A model generated the notes under the pieces. It had not been told where the DNA came from. It ran no database searches and saw only the letters and a program-made list of their open reading frames with translations. This document shows positions 7,709 through 17,166 of a DNA stretch of 64,000 bases, in pieces. A program made the translations under genes and the position numbers. The first letter of the stretch is position 1; every line of letters starts with the position of its first letter. Source of the DNA: UBA7359 sp041689615 (GTDB taxonomy: Bacteria; Pseudomonadota; Gammaproteobacteria; Eutrophobiales; Eutrophobiaceae); the NCBI GenBank assembly GCA_041689615.1, contig JBDNFW010000026.1, positions 84,969 to 148,968 of the forward strand, given 5' to 3'.

Positions 7709-9100
7709 TCATTCGTTCATTCGTTTTTTAAGTCGCGCAATGGCTAACTTAACCTGTTCGGGTGCTGTTCCACCTATATGATTCCTCGCTGCAACAGAAC
7801 CTTCCAGTTCCAATACTGAAAATACATCTTCTTTGATGACATCGCTGAATTGTTGAAGTTCAGGCAACGTTAACTCTGATAAAGTCTTACTATGCTGAAT
7901 CGCAAATTGAACGGTCTTACCCACCACTTCATGTGCATCTCTAAAGGCGAGCCCGTTCACGACTAAATAGTCAGCAAGATCAGTTGCAGTAGCAAAACCT
8001 GCTGCTGCTGCTTGATACATTGCTTCTCTATTAACTGTAATAGTAGGTATCAAACCAGTATAGGCAATCAGACACATCTTTACCGTATCAATTGCATCAA
8101 ACAGGCTTTCCTTATCTTCCTGATTATCACGGTTATAGGCTAACGGTTGTCCTTTCATTAATGTCAATAACGCCATCAGATCGCCATAAACACGACCTGT
8201 TTTACCTCTGACTAACTCAGGAATATCGGGGTTTTTCTTTTGCGGCATAATGGACGAACCGGTACACCAGGCATCACCCATATCAATAAAACCATTCGAC
8301 TGAGATATCCAGAGAATTAACTCTTCAGAAAATCGGGATAAATGCATCATGATCAAACTTGCCGCCGCAGAAAACTCAATGGCAAAATCTCTGTCACTAA
8401 CAGAATCCAGTGAATTTTGCGTCACACCATCAAAACCAAGCTGTTCAGCAACATATTCTCTGTCTATGGGATAGCTCGTACCAGCGAGCGCAGCAGCCCC
8501 TAAGGGCAATACATTTAACCTTTTTCTACAATCCTTAAGACGTGATCGATCTCGCAACAACATTTCAGCCCAGGCCAATATATGATGGCCAAAGGTGACC
8601 GGCTGCGCGGATTGCATATGCGTAAAACCCGGCATAATGGTGTCATATTGCTCTGAAGCAAGCTTTACTAAAGCATTAAGTGTTTCATTAAGCTTTTCGC
8701 AAACCAGATCAATTTCATCACGCAAATACAGTCGCATATCGGTTGCGACCTGATCATTTCTCGACCTGCCGGTATGTAATTTTTTACCCACATCACCAAT
8801 GCCCTGTACTAAAGCCGTCTCAATGTTCATATGTACATCTTCAAGCTTGGTAGACCATTGGAACTGCTTAGAATTGATATCGTGCTCAATCTTCTCTAAA
8901 CCACCAATAATCAGCTCGCTTTCTTTTTTAGTGATAACTCTCACCTTTGCTAACATGCGGACGTGAGCTATTGAGCCCATGATGTCATAATGAGCCAAGC
9001 GTTGATCATAGGAGACCGACTCTGTGAATATCTCAACAAATTCATCGGTAGGAGCTGTGAATCTCCCGCCCCAGGGTTTTTTTGTATTATTTGATGTCAT
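7709..9100 (-). CDS. argH: Argininosuccinate lyase
   Basis: ArgH is the last enzyme of arginine synthesis, cleaving argininosuccinate to arginine and fumarate. The 463 residues match family length. The signature GSSIMPQKKNPD carries the flexible catalytic loop serine, and TGRSRNDQVATDMRLYLRD plus the GFTHMQSAQPVTFGHHIL histidine region are present. The gene starts the minus-strand series argH-asmA-mutY-yggX and is divergent from the sensor kinase algZ, with 54 bases between them. The same argH-algZ-algR adjacency is known from pseudomonads. Confidence 0.98.
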   Translation of the reverse strand: MTSNNTKKPWGGRFTAPTDEFVEIFTESVSYDQRLAHYDIMGSIAHVRMLAKVRVITKKESELIIGGLEKIEHDINSKQFQWSTKLEDVHMNIETALVQGIGDVGKKLHTGRSRNDQVATDMRLYLRDEIDLVCEKLNETLNALVKLASEQYDTIMPGFTHMQSAQPVTFGHHILAWAEMLLRDRSRLKDCRKRLNVLPLGAAALAGTSYPIDREYVAEQLGFDGVTQNSLDSVSDRDFAIEFSAAASLIMMHLSRFSEELILWISQSNGFIDMGDAWCTGSSIMPQKKNPDIPELVRGKTGRVYGDLMALLTLMKGQPLAYNRDNQEDKESLFDAIDTVKMCLIAYTGLIPTITVNREAMYQAAAAGFATATDLADYLVVNGLAFRDAHEVVGKTVQFAIQHSKTLSELTLPELQQFSDVIKEDVFSVLELEGSVAARNHIGGTAPEQVKLAIARLKKRMNE

Positions 9101-9154
9101 AACTTAATGATTATATTTTAATTTTCTACAGCTGACAGTATAAGCGATTTTCAG

Positions 9155-10225
9155 ATGCCAAAGTTAAACAACAAGCAAGATAAAAGCAGTTTCCTGCCAA
9201 ATTTTTGTAGTGTAGACGTCCTGTTTGTTGTCGTTTTAAGTGCCGAATTACTCGCCATCATCTTATCACTGGCACTCCCCATCTATTCACGAGACATCCT
9301 GTTTGATCTGGCAATGAATTCTCTGTTTGTGCAATGGATTTCTCTAAGTTGTGTTGGCTTGCTCTGTATACTCAGGAACTATTTTGCCACTCTCTCGGAA
9401 AAACGCGCTGCAACGCTTAGTTACTTAATCATTCTTTTAGTTGCATTTATTATTTCGGAACTGGCCTGGTGGTCATTGTATGTTTATCCGAACACCATGA
9501 TACCAACACGAGACTTACATGTTTTGTTCCTATTACGTTCAATGGGCATTTCAGCCATAGTTGGTGCGATTGTCTTACGCTATCTCTATGTACAACATCA
9601 GTGGCGAAAAAATATTGAAGCTACGGCAACGTCACGCTATCAAGCCTTGCAATCCAGAATACGACCTCACTTTCTGTTTAATTGCATGAATACCATTGCC
9701 AGCCTGACACGTAAAGCGCCCGAATTAGCGGAACAATCGGTTGAAGATTTAGCTGACTTATTTCGCGCGAGTTTACTGGAACCAACCGAGCTTTATAAAA
9801 TTTCTGAAGAATGGAAATTATGCCAACACTATCTTCGTATAGAAGGACATCGTTTGGGTGATCGATTACATATTGAGTGGGATATTGATACTTTGCCTGA
9901 AGATGCACTAGTTCCGCCGTTAAGCCTTCAACCTTTGATTGAAAATGCAATTTACCATGGAATAGAACGCTTGCCTGAAGGCGGCACTATTCTAATAAAA
10001 GGTGAATTTAGCAATGCCATACTTCATTTAAACTTCACTAATCCAGTACCCCCCGCTAACATTGAAGATACTCATAAGGGTAATAAACATGCTCAGGAAA
10101 ATATCCGCCAACGGTTGAACACCATCTTTGGACAGGAGAGTAATTTAATATTTAAAAGTACCGATAGACATTACATTGTTGAACTAACTTTACCTTACAA
10201 ACGTTATGAAAATACTGATCGTTGA
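9155..10225 (+). CDS. algZ: AlgZ/FimS-like LytS-family sensor histidine kinase
   Basis: The 356-residue protein begins with about 140 residues of hydrophobic segments, roughly four membrane helices. These are followed by the LytS-type His_kinase domain with the phosphoacceptor-like RIRPHFLFNCMNTIASL and an ATPase segment containing PPLSLQPLIENAIYHGI. This is the atypical kinase class to which AlgZ/FimS belongs. It overlaps the response regulator gene by 20 bases, and argH is its divergent neighbour, as in Pseudomonas. In Pseudomonas the pair controls alginate and type IV pilus minor pilins. A pilus locus lies 7 kb away here, but a link is inference only. The glycine-rich ATP box is weak, as in the family. 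Confidence 0.88.
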   Translation: MPKLNNKQDKSSFLPNFCSVDVLFVVVLSAELLAIILSLALPIYSRDILFDLAMNSLFVQWISLSCVGLLCILRNYFATLSEKRAATLSYLIILLVAFIISELAWWSLYVYPNTMIPTRDLHVLFLLRSMGISAIVGAIVLRYLYVQHQWRKNIEATATSRYQALQSRIRPHFLFNCMNTIASLTRKAPELAEQSVEDLADLFRASLLEPTELYKISEEWKLCQHYLRIEGHRLGDRLHIEWDIDTLPEDALVPPLSLQPLIENAIYHGIERLPEGGTILIKGEFSNAILHLNFTNPVPPANIEDTHKGNKHAQENIRQRLNTIFGQESNLIFKSTDRHYIVELTLPYKRYENTDR

Positions 10226-10940
10226 TGACGAAGCGTTAGCACGAGAAAGACTGCACGATCTTGTTGTTGAACTCTATCCAGACGCCATCACTGTTGAAGC
10301 GGCTAATGGAATGGAAGCATTGGATAAGATCACTGAGCATTCACCAGAAATTGTTTTACTGGATATTCGTATGCCGGGCATGGACGGACTCGAAGTCGCA
10401 AATCACTTGTTGCACATGGAAACCCCACCGGCTATTGTTTTTACAACGGCCTATCAGGATCATGCCTTAAGTGCTTTTGATGCAAACGCAGTAGATTACT
10501 TACTAAAACCTATACGAAAAGAACGTCTTAAAACGGCAATCGAACGTGCTGCGGTCGTTAGTCAGTCTACATTATCATCACTTAAGGAAACAGAAGGCGT
10601 TTCTTCTTCACGCTCACATCTTAGCGCCATGGTTCAGGGGAAAATGCAATTAATTGCTATTGAAAATATATATTGCCTTAAAGCAGATCAAAAATATGTC
10701 ACAGCAGCCTGGCCGGGAGGAGAAATATTACTCGATGAATCACTAGTATCCCTGGAAACTGAATTTTCAAATTATTTTATTCGAGTTCATCGAAACGCTT
10801 TAGTTGCTATCAATCATATTGATAGTCTAAGAAAAACAACTGAAGGACAGCAAGTGATTAAATTATCCGACATGCCAATTGAATTATCTATCAGTCGTCG
10901 GCACCTTCAAGACATAAAAAAGATTTTCAAGTCACACTAG
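10206..10940 (+). CDS. algR: AlgR-like LytTR response regulator
   Basis: This 244-residue regulator has a receiver domain (KILIVDDEALARERL, phosphoacceptor aspartate in IVLLDIRMPGMDG, lysine in DYLLKPIRKERL). It then has a LytTR DNA-binding domain (IENIYCLKADQKYV, FIRVHRNALVAINHI, ISRRHL). It is translationally coupled to the kinase by a 20-base overlap. Its last 14 bases overlap the convergent gshA gene. Naming it AlgR rests on domain architecture plus the argH-algZ-algR order. In Pseudomonas the next genes are hemC-hemD; here they are absent and gshA follows. Confidence 0.9.
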   Translation: MKILIVDDEALARERLHDLVVELYPDAITVEAANGMEALDKITEHSPEIVLLDIRMPGMDGLEVANHLLHMETPPAIVFTTAYQDHALSAFDANAVDYLLKPIRKERLKTAIERAAVVSQSTLSSLKETEGVSSSRSHLSAMVQGKMQLIAIENIYCLKADQKYVTAAWPGGEILLDESLVSLETEFSNYFIRVHRNALVAINHIDSLRKTTEGQQVIKLSDMPIELSISRRHLQDIKKIFKSH

Positions 10941-12216
10941 CAATTTCTCGCGCGGCGGCAAGTAAAGCTAAACGCGCTATCACGCCATAAGTATAAAAAC
11001 GATTCTGACGACAATCCGTATCCTGATCTGGTTCAGGTGTAATACAACAATCATCAAATGCTAATGGTTCAAAACGCATACCTGGTGCATTTAGATTCTG
11101 ACTTGTTGAACGTTTTTCGTGTACACGATAAAAACCGCCAACAACCTGATGATCCAGCATGTATACAACAGGTTCAGCTACCGTGTGTCCTTTGCCCCAG
11201 GTTTCATGTGTATACACGCCTTCCTGAATAATAACCTTGGTCACTTTTTGCCCTTCTTTCGTCGTCGCCATCTTTGTTCTTTCTTTTCGATTCAACTCAG
11301 CAATCTCATCGACACTGCGTATTGTCATCACGCCCATACCATAAGTACCAGCATCAGCTTTCACCATAACAAACGGTTCACATTTAACATCATGTTCATC
11401 ATACTTTGTCCGTATCGCACTCAATAACGATTCGACATTTTTAGATAAACAATCAACACCTTCACGTTTCATAAAATCGACTTCGCCACAATTTCGAAAC
11501 ATCGGATCGATTAACCAGGGGTCAATATCAATTAAAGCAGCAAACTCCTGTGCAACTCGTTGATAGAAAGTAAAGTGATTCGATTTTAACCGTGAAGACC
11601 ACCCCAGACTCATTGGAGGTGTAATCACTTGTTCAATATTGTTGAATATTGCAGGTTTGCCGGTAGCAAGATCATTATTTAACAATATAAGATCCGGATT
11701 AAAGTCACTGACAAAAACACAATCCTGATCTCGCTTCACTGGTTCAAGTAAAACAGATTTTGAAGACTCAAGATCAATACGTGTGGGGCTATCAATTTCC
11801 GGCATTAAACTTCCAATGCGTGTTTCAAAACCGGCTTTTTCTATCATTGATTGTAAGCAGGCAAGGTTCTCCAGATAAAATAAATTACGCGTATGGTTTT
11901 CAGGAATAATTAAAATTTTATCAATTGGCTTATTAATATGTTCAACTGCCATTTGAATTGCCTGGATACACAATGCTTCAAAAGCCGGATTAAGATTATT
12001 AAATCCAGCAGGAAACAAATTAGTATCAACCGGTGCGATCTTATAGCCTGCATTGCGTAAATCGACTGAAGCATAAAAGGGTGCTTGTGTATCCCGCCAG
12101 GCATTTCGGAACCAGGTCTCAATTGCCGCCTGATTATCGAGCATCGTACGCTCCAGATTCTGGAATGGCCCGGTTAAAGCAGTTGTTAAATGAGGAACTG
12201 TCGCAATTTCATTCAT
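10927..12216 (-). CDS. gshA: Glutamate-cysteine ligase, proteobacterial (Acidithiobacillus-type) family
   Basis: This 429-residue protein has the features of the glutamate-cysteine ligase family first described from acidithiobacilli, distinct from E. coli GshA: APFYASVDLRNAGYKIAPVD near the N-terminus, NLFPAGFNNL, KADAGTYGMGVMTIRS and a C-terminal MRFEPLAFDD. It catalyses the first step of glutathione synthesis, ATP-dependent joining of glutamate and cysteine. The start at 12216 is preferred because homology begins within a few residues. It is convergent with algR (14-base overlap) and lies downstream of rsmE on the same strand with a 71-base gap. No gshB is in the window. Confidence 0.9.
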   Translation of the reverse strand: MNEIATVPHLTTALTGPFQNLERTMLDNQAAIETWFRNAWRDTQAPFYASVDLRNAGYKIAPVDTNLFPAGFNNLNPAFEALCIQAIQMAVEHINKPIDKILIIPENHTRNLFYLENLACLQSMIEKAGFETRIGSLMPEIDSPTRIDLESSKSVLLEPVKRDQDCVFVSDFNPDLILLNNDLATGKPAIFNNIEQVITPPMSLGWSSRLKSNHFTFYQRVAQEFAALIDIDPWLIDPMFRNCGEVDFMKREGVDCLSKNVESLLSAIRTKYDEHDVKCEPFVMVKADAGTYGMGVMTIRSVDEIAELNRKERTKMATTKEGQKVTKVIIQEGVYTHETWGKGHTVAEPVVYMLDHQVVGGFYRVHEKRSTSQNLNAPGMRFEPLAFDDCCITPEPDQDTDCRQNRFYTYGVIARLALLAAAREIASVT

Positions 12217-12287
12217 AAGTTAGTGGATAATATGTGAGTTATTTAATTATTGTACAAACTGTTTATGACATATAGGACTGAATAACG

Positions 12288-13019
12288 CTAATTCAAGTCC
12301 CCCCAAAGCTGCTGAGCATTACTTAGCGCACTGACCACTGCCGTTTCCGCCCTTAAAGTTCTTGGCCCCAGACTAACGGGAATAACAGCTTTTTCTATCG
12401 CTTCATTCATTTCAGTATCACTAAAACCACCTTCAGGTCCTATCAACAATGTAAGGTGATTATTATCTATTGTGATTGTTGGCATCGCTTGTTTGCTGCC
12501 GGGATGTAAAATTAATTGAGAAGTTAAACCATCTAAAACAAGGCATTCACTAAACGAAACTGGTTTGATAAGCTCAGTTAAGCGATTTCTACCACATTGC
12601 TCCGTTGCATTAATAATAATATTTTGCCAATGAGTCATTTTATTTTGCACGCGGTCTTCTTGTAATCTCACATTACTAAACTCAGACATAACTGGGACGA
12701 TTTTACTTACACCAAGTTCAACGGCTTTTTGAATTGAATAATCCATATGTTGGCCTCGCGCTATTGCCAAACACAAAGTAATTTTTAATGATGATTCGTT
12801 ATCAATCTGGCAAGACTCTTTAACTTCAACCTCCGCAGTTTTTTTTGTTATCTCAATAATTCTTGAAGTAAATTCATAGCCTGTATTATTGAATAATTTT
12901 ATAGCATCACCAGTATGCATTCTAAGTACATGAGAGAGATGATGAGCTTTGTCTCGTGGTAAAGAAATCGTTTCACCAGACGATAATGTCAGATCGATAA
13001 ATAATCTCGGAATTCTCAT
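12288..13019 (-). CDS. rsmE: 16S rRNA m3U1498 methyltransferase RsmE
   Basis: RsmE is a SPOUT methyltransferase that methylates U1498 in the ribosomal decoding region using SAM. The 243 residues match the family. The N-terminal PUA-like part contains KAHHLSHVLRM, and the C-terminal knot carries LLIGPEGGFSDTEM and SLGPRTLRAETA, the SAM-binding motifs. The gene is divergent from the TerB-like gene (72 bases) and upstream of gshA on the same strand. Confidence 0.96.
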   Translation of the reverse strand: MRIPRLFIDLTLSSGETISLPRDKAHHLSHVLRMHTGDAIKLFNNTGYEFTSRIIEITKKTAEVEVKESCQIDNESSLKITLCLAIARGQHMDYSIQKAVELGVSKIVPVMSEFSNVRLQEDRVQNKMTHWQNIIINATEQCGRNRLTELIKPVSFSECLVLDGLTSQLILHPGSKQAMPTITIDNNHLTLLIGPEGGFSDTEMNEAIEKAVIPVSLGPRTLRAETAVVSALSNAQQLWGDLN

Positions 13020-13091
13020 GATTTATTTTTTAGAATTTAGTTTCTGTTATGATAATACACTTTATCAATAATTGTTATTTTAAAGAGTGGC

Positions 13092-13538
13092 ATGATTAAA
13101 AACATTAAAAACTATTTTGAAAATCTATTTCAGAATAAGGAAGAACACACGCCACAAAAACATACCGTTGCGCTAGCCAGTGCAGCTTTAATGATTGAAA
13201 TCAGTCTGGCTGATGATCATATTCATGAAGAGGAACGAAGTGCTATAAACGAGTTATTAAGCAAAAGTTTTGATCTGGAAGAAACTGAGATAGATGAACT
13301 TATCGAACTGGCAGAAGCAGAGGTTGATCATGCTATCTCGTTATATGAATTCACTCGATTATTAAATGACTCCTTATCTACGCCGGATAAAATTAATATT
13401 ATCGAAAATTTATGGCACGTAGCCTATGCTGATTCTGTTATAGATAAGTACGAAGAGTACTACATCAGAAAGGTTGCGGATTTACTCTATATTTCTCACT
13501 CAGACTATATTAAATCTAAATTAAAAGCGGCTGAATAA
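13092..13538 (+). CDS. TerB-like tellurite-resistance-type protein
   Basis: This 148-residue soluble, acidic, all-helical protein is of the TerB/DjlA-N type. The characteristic repeated pattern is visible as LMIEISLADDHIHEEERSAI and, later, WHVAYADSVIDKYEEYYIRKVADLL, each an aspartate/glutamate-rich helix pair. TerB-like domains bind metal ions at such acidic sites; the physiological role of single-domain versions is unclear. It is an isolated gene between rsmE (divergent) and algQ (convergent, 7 bases apart), with a GAGTGG ribosome site. No other ter gene is present, so a tellurite function should not be assumed. Confidence 0.85.
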   Translation: MIKNIKNYFENLFQNKEEHTPQKHTVALASAALMIEISLADDHIHEEERSAINELLSKSFDLEETEIDELIELAEAEVDHAISLYEFTRLLNDSLSTPDKINIIENLWHVAYADSVIDKYEEYYIRKVADLLYISHSDYIKSKLKAAE

Positions 13539-13545
13539 ACTTCAG

Positions 13546-14043
13546 TTAAGCTTTTGGTTCAAGTAACAACTGTATTAACTGATCTTCAAGTTCAATACGG
13601 GTGGTTAATTCTTCACCCAGCATTGATACGTCTTGCGGAAAGTGTTCAATGTCTCTGTTCTTATTTTCCGGATTGTATTTTTCATCAAATGCCAGAGTAA
13701 TCTGAGTTGACTGTTCTATTCGCGGATAAATTTCTACAGCTAGATCGGAAACGGCTTTTCGTCGTTCCTTACCCGCAGCAATACGCTCGTACAGACCAAA
13801 ATGACCAGCAGCAATATAGTCAACCAAAACCTGAACAAACTCTTCAAGATCAGCAACCAGTTGGTCTGATTCATGTTTTGAACTGTCTGATGATACTTGC
13901 AGTAATAACGTCAATAACTGATTCCGTTCTTTGAGCATATGTTGGATCAGTTCCTGACTAGCTCCACGCCTTTCCTGAATCTCCGGGACTTCTTTTAATT
14001 GCTCTTTCATTTCCTGTACCGCCTTTGTAGGGATTAAATCCAT
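13546..14043 (-). CDS. algQ: Rsd/AlgQ anti-sigma-70 regulator
   Basis: This 165-residue protein is of the Rsd/AlgQ family. These proteins bind region 4 of the major sigma factor and shift RNA polymerase toward alternative sigma factors in stationary phase. Family signatures are GASQELIQHMLKERNQLLTLL near residues 27-47 and the VLVDYIAAGHFGLYERI segment around the middle. The length agrees with Rsd (158) and AlgQ (160). In Pseudomonas algQ lies in the same region as algZ-algR, and here it is only 3 kb away, supporting the name. About 240 bases upstream (14044-14286) hold no gene that I can see. Confidence 0.9.
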   Translation of the reverse strand: MDLIPTKAVQEMKEQLKEVPEIQERRGASQELIQHMLKERNQLLTLLLQVSSDSSKHESDQLVADLEEFVQVLVDYIAAGHFGLYERIAAGKERRKAVSDLAVEIYPRIEQSTQITLAFDEKYNPENKNRDIEHFPQDVSMLGEELTTRIELEDQLIQLLLEPKA

Positions 14044-14286
14044 TTCTCAATTTTTATTATTTGGTTGCTAGATTCGTGCCACCACTTTATTAAATGACAT
14101 AATGCCACGACTAACACGCCCGTCAACTGTTACATGTAATGAAAATTATGATTACGCTATCTGTCTGTAAATTCACTGTATTTTTTAAATTCTGTATCGG
14201 ATAAACTGCCTAAGATTATTGACAAGAATAGAGTATCGCAATAAAACAGTTCCTAATTAAAGATCAAGATAATAAAAATCAATAAC

Positions 14287-15768
14287 ATGGAAATACCTGG
14301 CTACAAAATAGATAGAGAAATCGGCAAAGGTGGAATGGCGACGGTATACCTCGCTATTCAGGAATCTCTTGAGCGTTCTGTGGTGCTAAAAATCCTGGAC
14401 AAGGTTCATAGCTCCGCATCGGATGAAATGACTCAGCGTTTTGTTGATGAAGGCCGTATCGTTGCTTCTTTACACCACCCCAATATTGTGACGATTTACG
14501 ACATTGGCTTATCTGGCGAAGAGCTCTATATCTCAATGGAATATGTGCAAGGCGGCGATTTAAAAAAACGCATGGAAGCACATGTCAAGCCAAAAGAAGC
14601 GCTCGATATTATTTCAAAAATAGGCTCTGCTCTTGACAGCGCACATACACATAACGTCATCCATCGAGATGTAAAACCAGCCAATATTCTTTTCCGGGAA
14701 AACGGGACACCCCTGCTAACCGATTTCGGTATTGCCAAACAAATGGACTATGACAAAGATTTGACTTCTACCGGTATTTTTCTTGGCAGCCCTAATTATG
14801 TCAGCCCGGAGCAAGCTGACGGAAAGAAAGTTGATGGGCGTTCTGACCTATACAGCCTTGGTTGTATATTCTATGAGATGCTAACAGGTTATAAACCTTA
14901 TCATTCCGACTCCGTTATCGATATTGTCATTCAACATAAAACATCCCCTGTTCCAAAACTGCCTGAAAAATTTACAATCTATCAATCTTTATTAGACAGG
15001 ATGATGGCTAAGAATATTGATGAGCGATTTGCTAATGCAAAAGAGATGTTAAAGAGTTTAGAAAAACTCCAGGTTATGGAGGATAGTGGCAGCAACGAAT
15101 TAATACCTGATTTTGATATTACCGGTCACACTCAAAATACCGGTAAACAGAAAAAGACAAAGAAAAAATCCAGCTTAATATTAATTTCATTATTAATTGT
15201 CTCAGCAATATTCTTTTTTGGATTACAGTTTGTTGAAATCAGACTAAAAAGCTCTGAAGTGCGAATTGATAAAGTACCTACTACTAGTGCATTACCAACC
15301 AACATTGTTAGTACAACAAATAACCTCGCAGAACAAACATTAGAAACGATTAAAGCTTCGCCCGTGCCTGTAACTGAAGAAACACAAGTAGATGAATCCA
15401 GTAATACTGAAAGACCTGGAAAAGCTGCTTCTGAACAAGTAACACGCGCTTTAGCCTGGTTGGGAAAACAAAGTCTGGATGAATATAAGCTAACCTATCC
15501 ACCTAAAGATAACGCTTACTATTTCTTTTCCAGATTACTTGAGTTACAACCTGATAATCGTGAAGCATATGAAGGAATACTCGCCATCGCTGAACGTTAT
15601 GTCATTCTTGCTGAACGATCTCTTGCAAGTAATGAACTCGAAAAAACACGAACTTACATTGAAATAGGTCTTCAGATTGACCCTGCAAATCAGGCTTTAC
15701 TCTCATTACAGTCGTTACTAGGCAATCAAAAGTCAGGATTTTGGCAGACGATTAAATCTTTTTTCTAA
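14287..15768 (+). CDS. Membrane-anchored Hanks-type serine/threonine protein kinase
   Basis: The 493-residue protein has a complete kinase domain at 1-260: glycine loop GKGGMATVY, ATP lysine 35 (VVLK), catalytic HRDVKPAN (Asp128, Lys130, Asn133), DFG at 146-148, and SPNYVSPEQ in the activation segment. A basic stretch precedes one membrane helix at about 296-314, so the kinase is cytoplasmic. The remaining 180 residues are outside the membrane and end in a helical, TPR-like region (LLELQPDNREAYEGILAIAE, then LQIDPANQALLSLQ). Substrates are unknown and no phosphatase gene is adjacent. The start at 14287 fits the kinase N-terminus directly. Confidence 0.92.
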   Translation: MEIPGYKIDREIGKGGMATVYLAIQESLERSVVLKILDKVHSSASDEMTQRFVDEGRIVASLHHPNIVTIYDIGLSGEELYISMEYVQGGDLKKRMEAHVKPKEALDIISKIGSALDSAHTHNVIHRDVKPANILFRENGTPLLTDFGIAKQMDYDKDLTSTGIFLGSPNYVSPEQADGKKVDGRSDLYSLGCIFYEMLTGYKPYHSDSVIDIVIQHKTSPVPKLPEKFTIYQSLLDRMMAKNIDERFANAKEMLKSLEKLQVMEDSGSNELIPDFDITGHTQNTGKQKKTKKKSSLILISLLIVSAIFFFGLQFVEIRLKSSEVRIDKVPTTSALPTNIVSTTNNLAEQTLETIKASPVPVTEETQVDESSNTERPGKAASEQVTRALAWLGKQSLDEYKLTYPPKDNAYYFFSRLLELQPDNREAYEGILAIAERYVILAERSLASNELEKTRTYIEIGLQIDPANQALLSLQSLLGNQKSGFWQTIKSFF

Positions 15769-15825
15769 AGACATTTACACAAGCAGTGATTTTGTTCTAT
15801 GGCTAGGCAAAATAATAATTGTCTT

Positions 15826-16359
15826 TTATTCGAGTGCTTGTTTAGCATTTTCCGTTTGAGCTTTTTCCCATTCAACAATCATTGCTCGTAACTCATCTAA
15901 ACTTTTATCTGTAATACCGTCCTTATCATTTTTCTTTTCTTCCTGATCTTTTTCAGGGAGCAAGGCATCTGTAATAAGTTCAACTGCCGAAGCCTTTTCC
16001 TCTTCTTCATTGCGACCAGACTCTTCAATATCATCTGACTTTTTCTTTTTAAACTTATTCTTCATTTCTTGCGCCTTGGCTATTTTCTCTTGTGCCTTTT
16101 GACGATCTTCCTCGACAAGAATAAATGCTTCTTGTCGCATGCGCTGACGTATTTCATCGGAAACTTCAACTGCTGTATCATCAATAAGTCGGCCTTTATC
16201 AAAAACAAATACTCTCGGTCCACCATCAACACTCCTATACCAGGGCGGTGGTTTACCAGATAGCTGTGTCGTTTCGACACCCGGCTCTGTCCACTGATAC
16301 ATTCGTGCTTCAACGGTAATCGATATCACTGAAAAAAGTAGTATTAATATAATTCGCAT
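15826..16359 (-). CDS. Secreted charged hypothetical protein with DUF4124-like N-terminus
   Basis: The chosen start at 16359 gives a 177-residue protein beginning with a signal peptide (MRIILILLFSVISITVEA) preceded by an AGGAAT ribosome site; a start 66 bases further upstream is possible but would bury the signal. The mature part opens with MYQWTEPGVETTQLSGKPPP, resembling the small DUF4124-type region that follows a signal peptide in many gammaproteobacterial proteins. It then becomes strongly charged (a KFKKKKSDD block and an acidic EEEEKA block) and helical. The function is unknown. It lies 81 bases downstream of the ABC ATPase gene on the same strand. Confidence 0.75.
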   Translation of the reverse strand: MRIILILLFSVISITVEARMYQWTEPGVETTQLSGKPPPWYRSVDGGPRVFVFDKGRLIDDTAVEVSDEIRQRMRQEAFILVEEDRQKAQEKIAKAQEMKNKFKKKKSDDIEESGRNEEEEKASAVELITDALLPEKDQEEKKNDKDGITDKSLDELRAMIVEWEKAQTENAKQALE

Positions 16360-16440
16360 AATTCCTGAACCAAATATGATTTGTTGATTATATGACAAAT
16401 AAGAGCATAGCGTATTTTTGTTCACTTAAATTTAGATATT

Positions 16441-17166
16441 CTAAGTATCAACGCCGATGCATTTTAAATAAGCGTCTTCAAGGCCTTTCGTTTGAAACTG
16501 ATCACAGCATTCAGACGGTGAACCGTTAAAACATATACTTCCGTTATGCAGTACGATAATACGATCACATATACTTTCTACATCTGCCAACAAGTGCGTA
16601 CTAAAAAAAAGCGTTTTGCCTGTTTCCTTTAAGCTAATTAAGTAACGTTTTAAATAAGCGCGTGCTTTTGGATCGAGGCCACTCATCGGTTCATCAAATA
16701 ACAACATCGGTCTTTGGCTTAAAAAACACGATGCTAAACCCAGTTTTTGTGCCATGCCTTTTGAATATTGTCGTACCGATTTTTTTAATGCCGATGTGTC
16801 TAGATCCAGAACCATAAGTACTTCTTCTATATCTGTTTCTTGTAACTGGACTTGATTCAACTCAGCCATATAAGAAAGAAAATCTTTCCCTGTTAAATAA
16901 TAAGGCGCTAAGAACTTTTCCGGAAGAAATGATAATGACTGACGCGACGATGTTTCTCTATGCGACTGGCCAAAGATTTCAATCTTGCCTGTTTTTATTG
17001 AGATAAAATCAAGAATCGATTTTATTAAGGTTGTTTTACCTGCTCCGTTAACACCAACCAGTCCAATATACTCACCTTGAATAACCGACAAATTAATATC
17101 TGTCAGCACGGAATGTTTTCCATAATCCTGATTTAATTGTTCAATATTAAGCGCTATTGTAGTCAT
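16441..17166 (-). CDS. ABC transporter ATP-binding protein
   Basis: This 241-residue ABC ATPase has Walker A GVNGAGKTTL, a signature motif QYSKGMAQKLGLA (a degenerate LSGGQ, typical of exporters of the CcmA/NatA type), Walker B MLLFDEPMSGLDP and the switch histidine in LFFSTHLLADV. It has no fused membrane domain. The likely partner is the ABC-2-type permease at 20406-21179, on the same strand but separated by the pilin and cyclase genes and a TPR-like gene. The exported substrate is unknown. Confidence 0.9.
   Translation of the reverse strand: MTTIALNIEQLNQDYGKHSVLTDINLSVIQGEYIGLVGVNGAGKTTLIKSILDFISIKTGKIEIFGQSHRETSSRQSLSFLPEKFLAPYYLTGKDFLSYMAELNQVQLQETDIEEVLMVLDLDTSALKKSVRQYSKGMAQKLGLASCFLSQRPMLLFDEPMSGLDPKARAYLKRYLISLKETGKTLFFSTHLLADVESICDRIIVLHNGSICFNGSPSECCDQFQTKGLEDAYLKCIGVDT

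Noticed and set aside
13092..13538. Tellurite resistance determinant
   Set aside because: A lone TerB-like domain without other ter genes does not support a resistance function.
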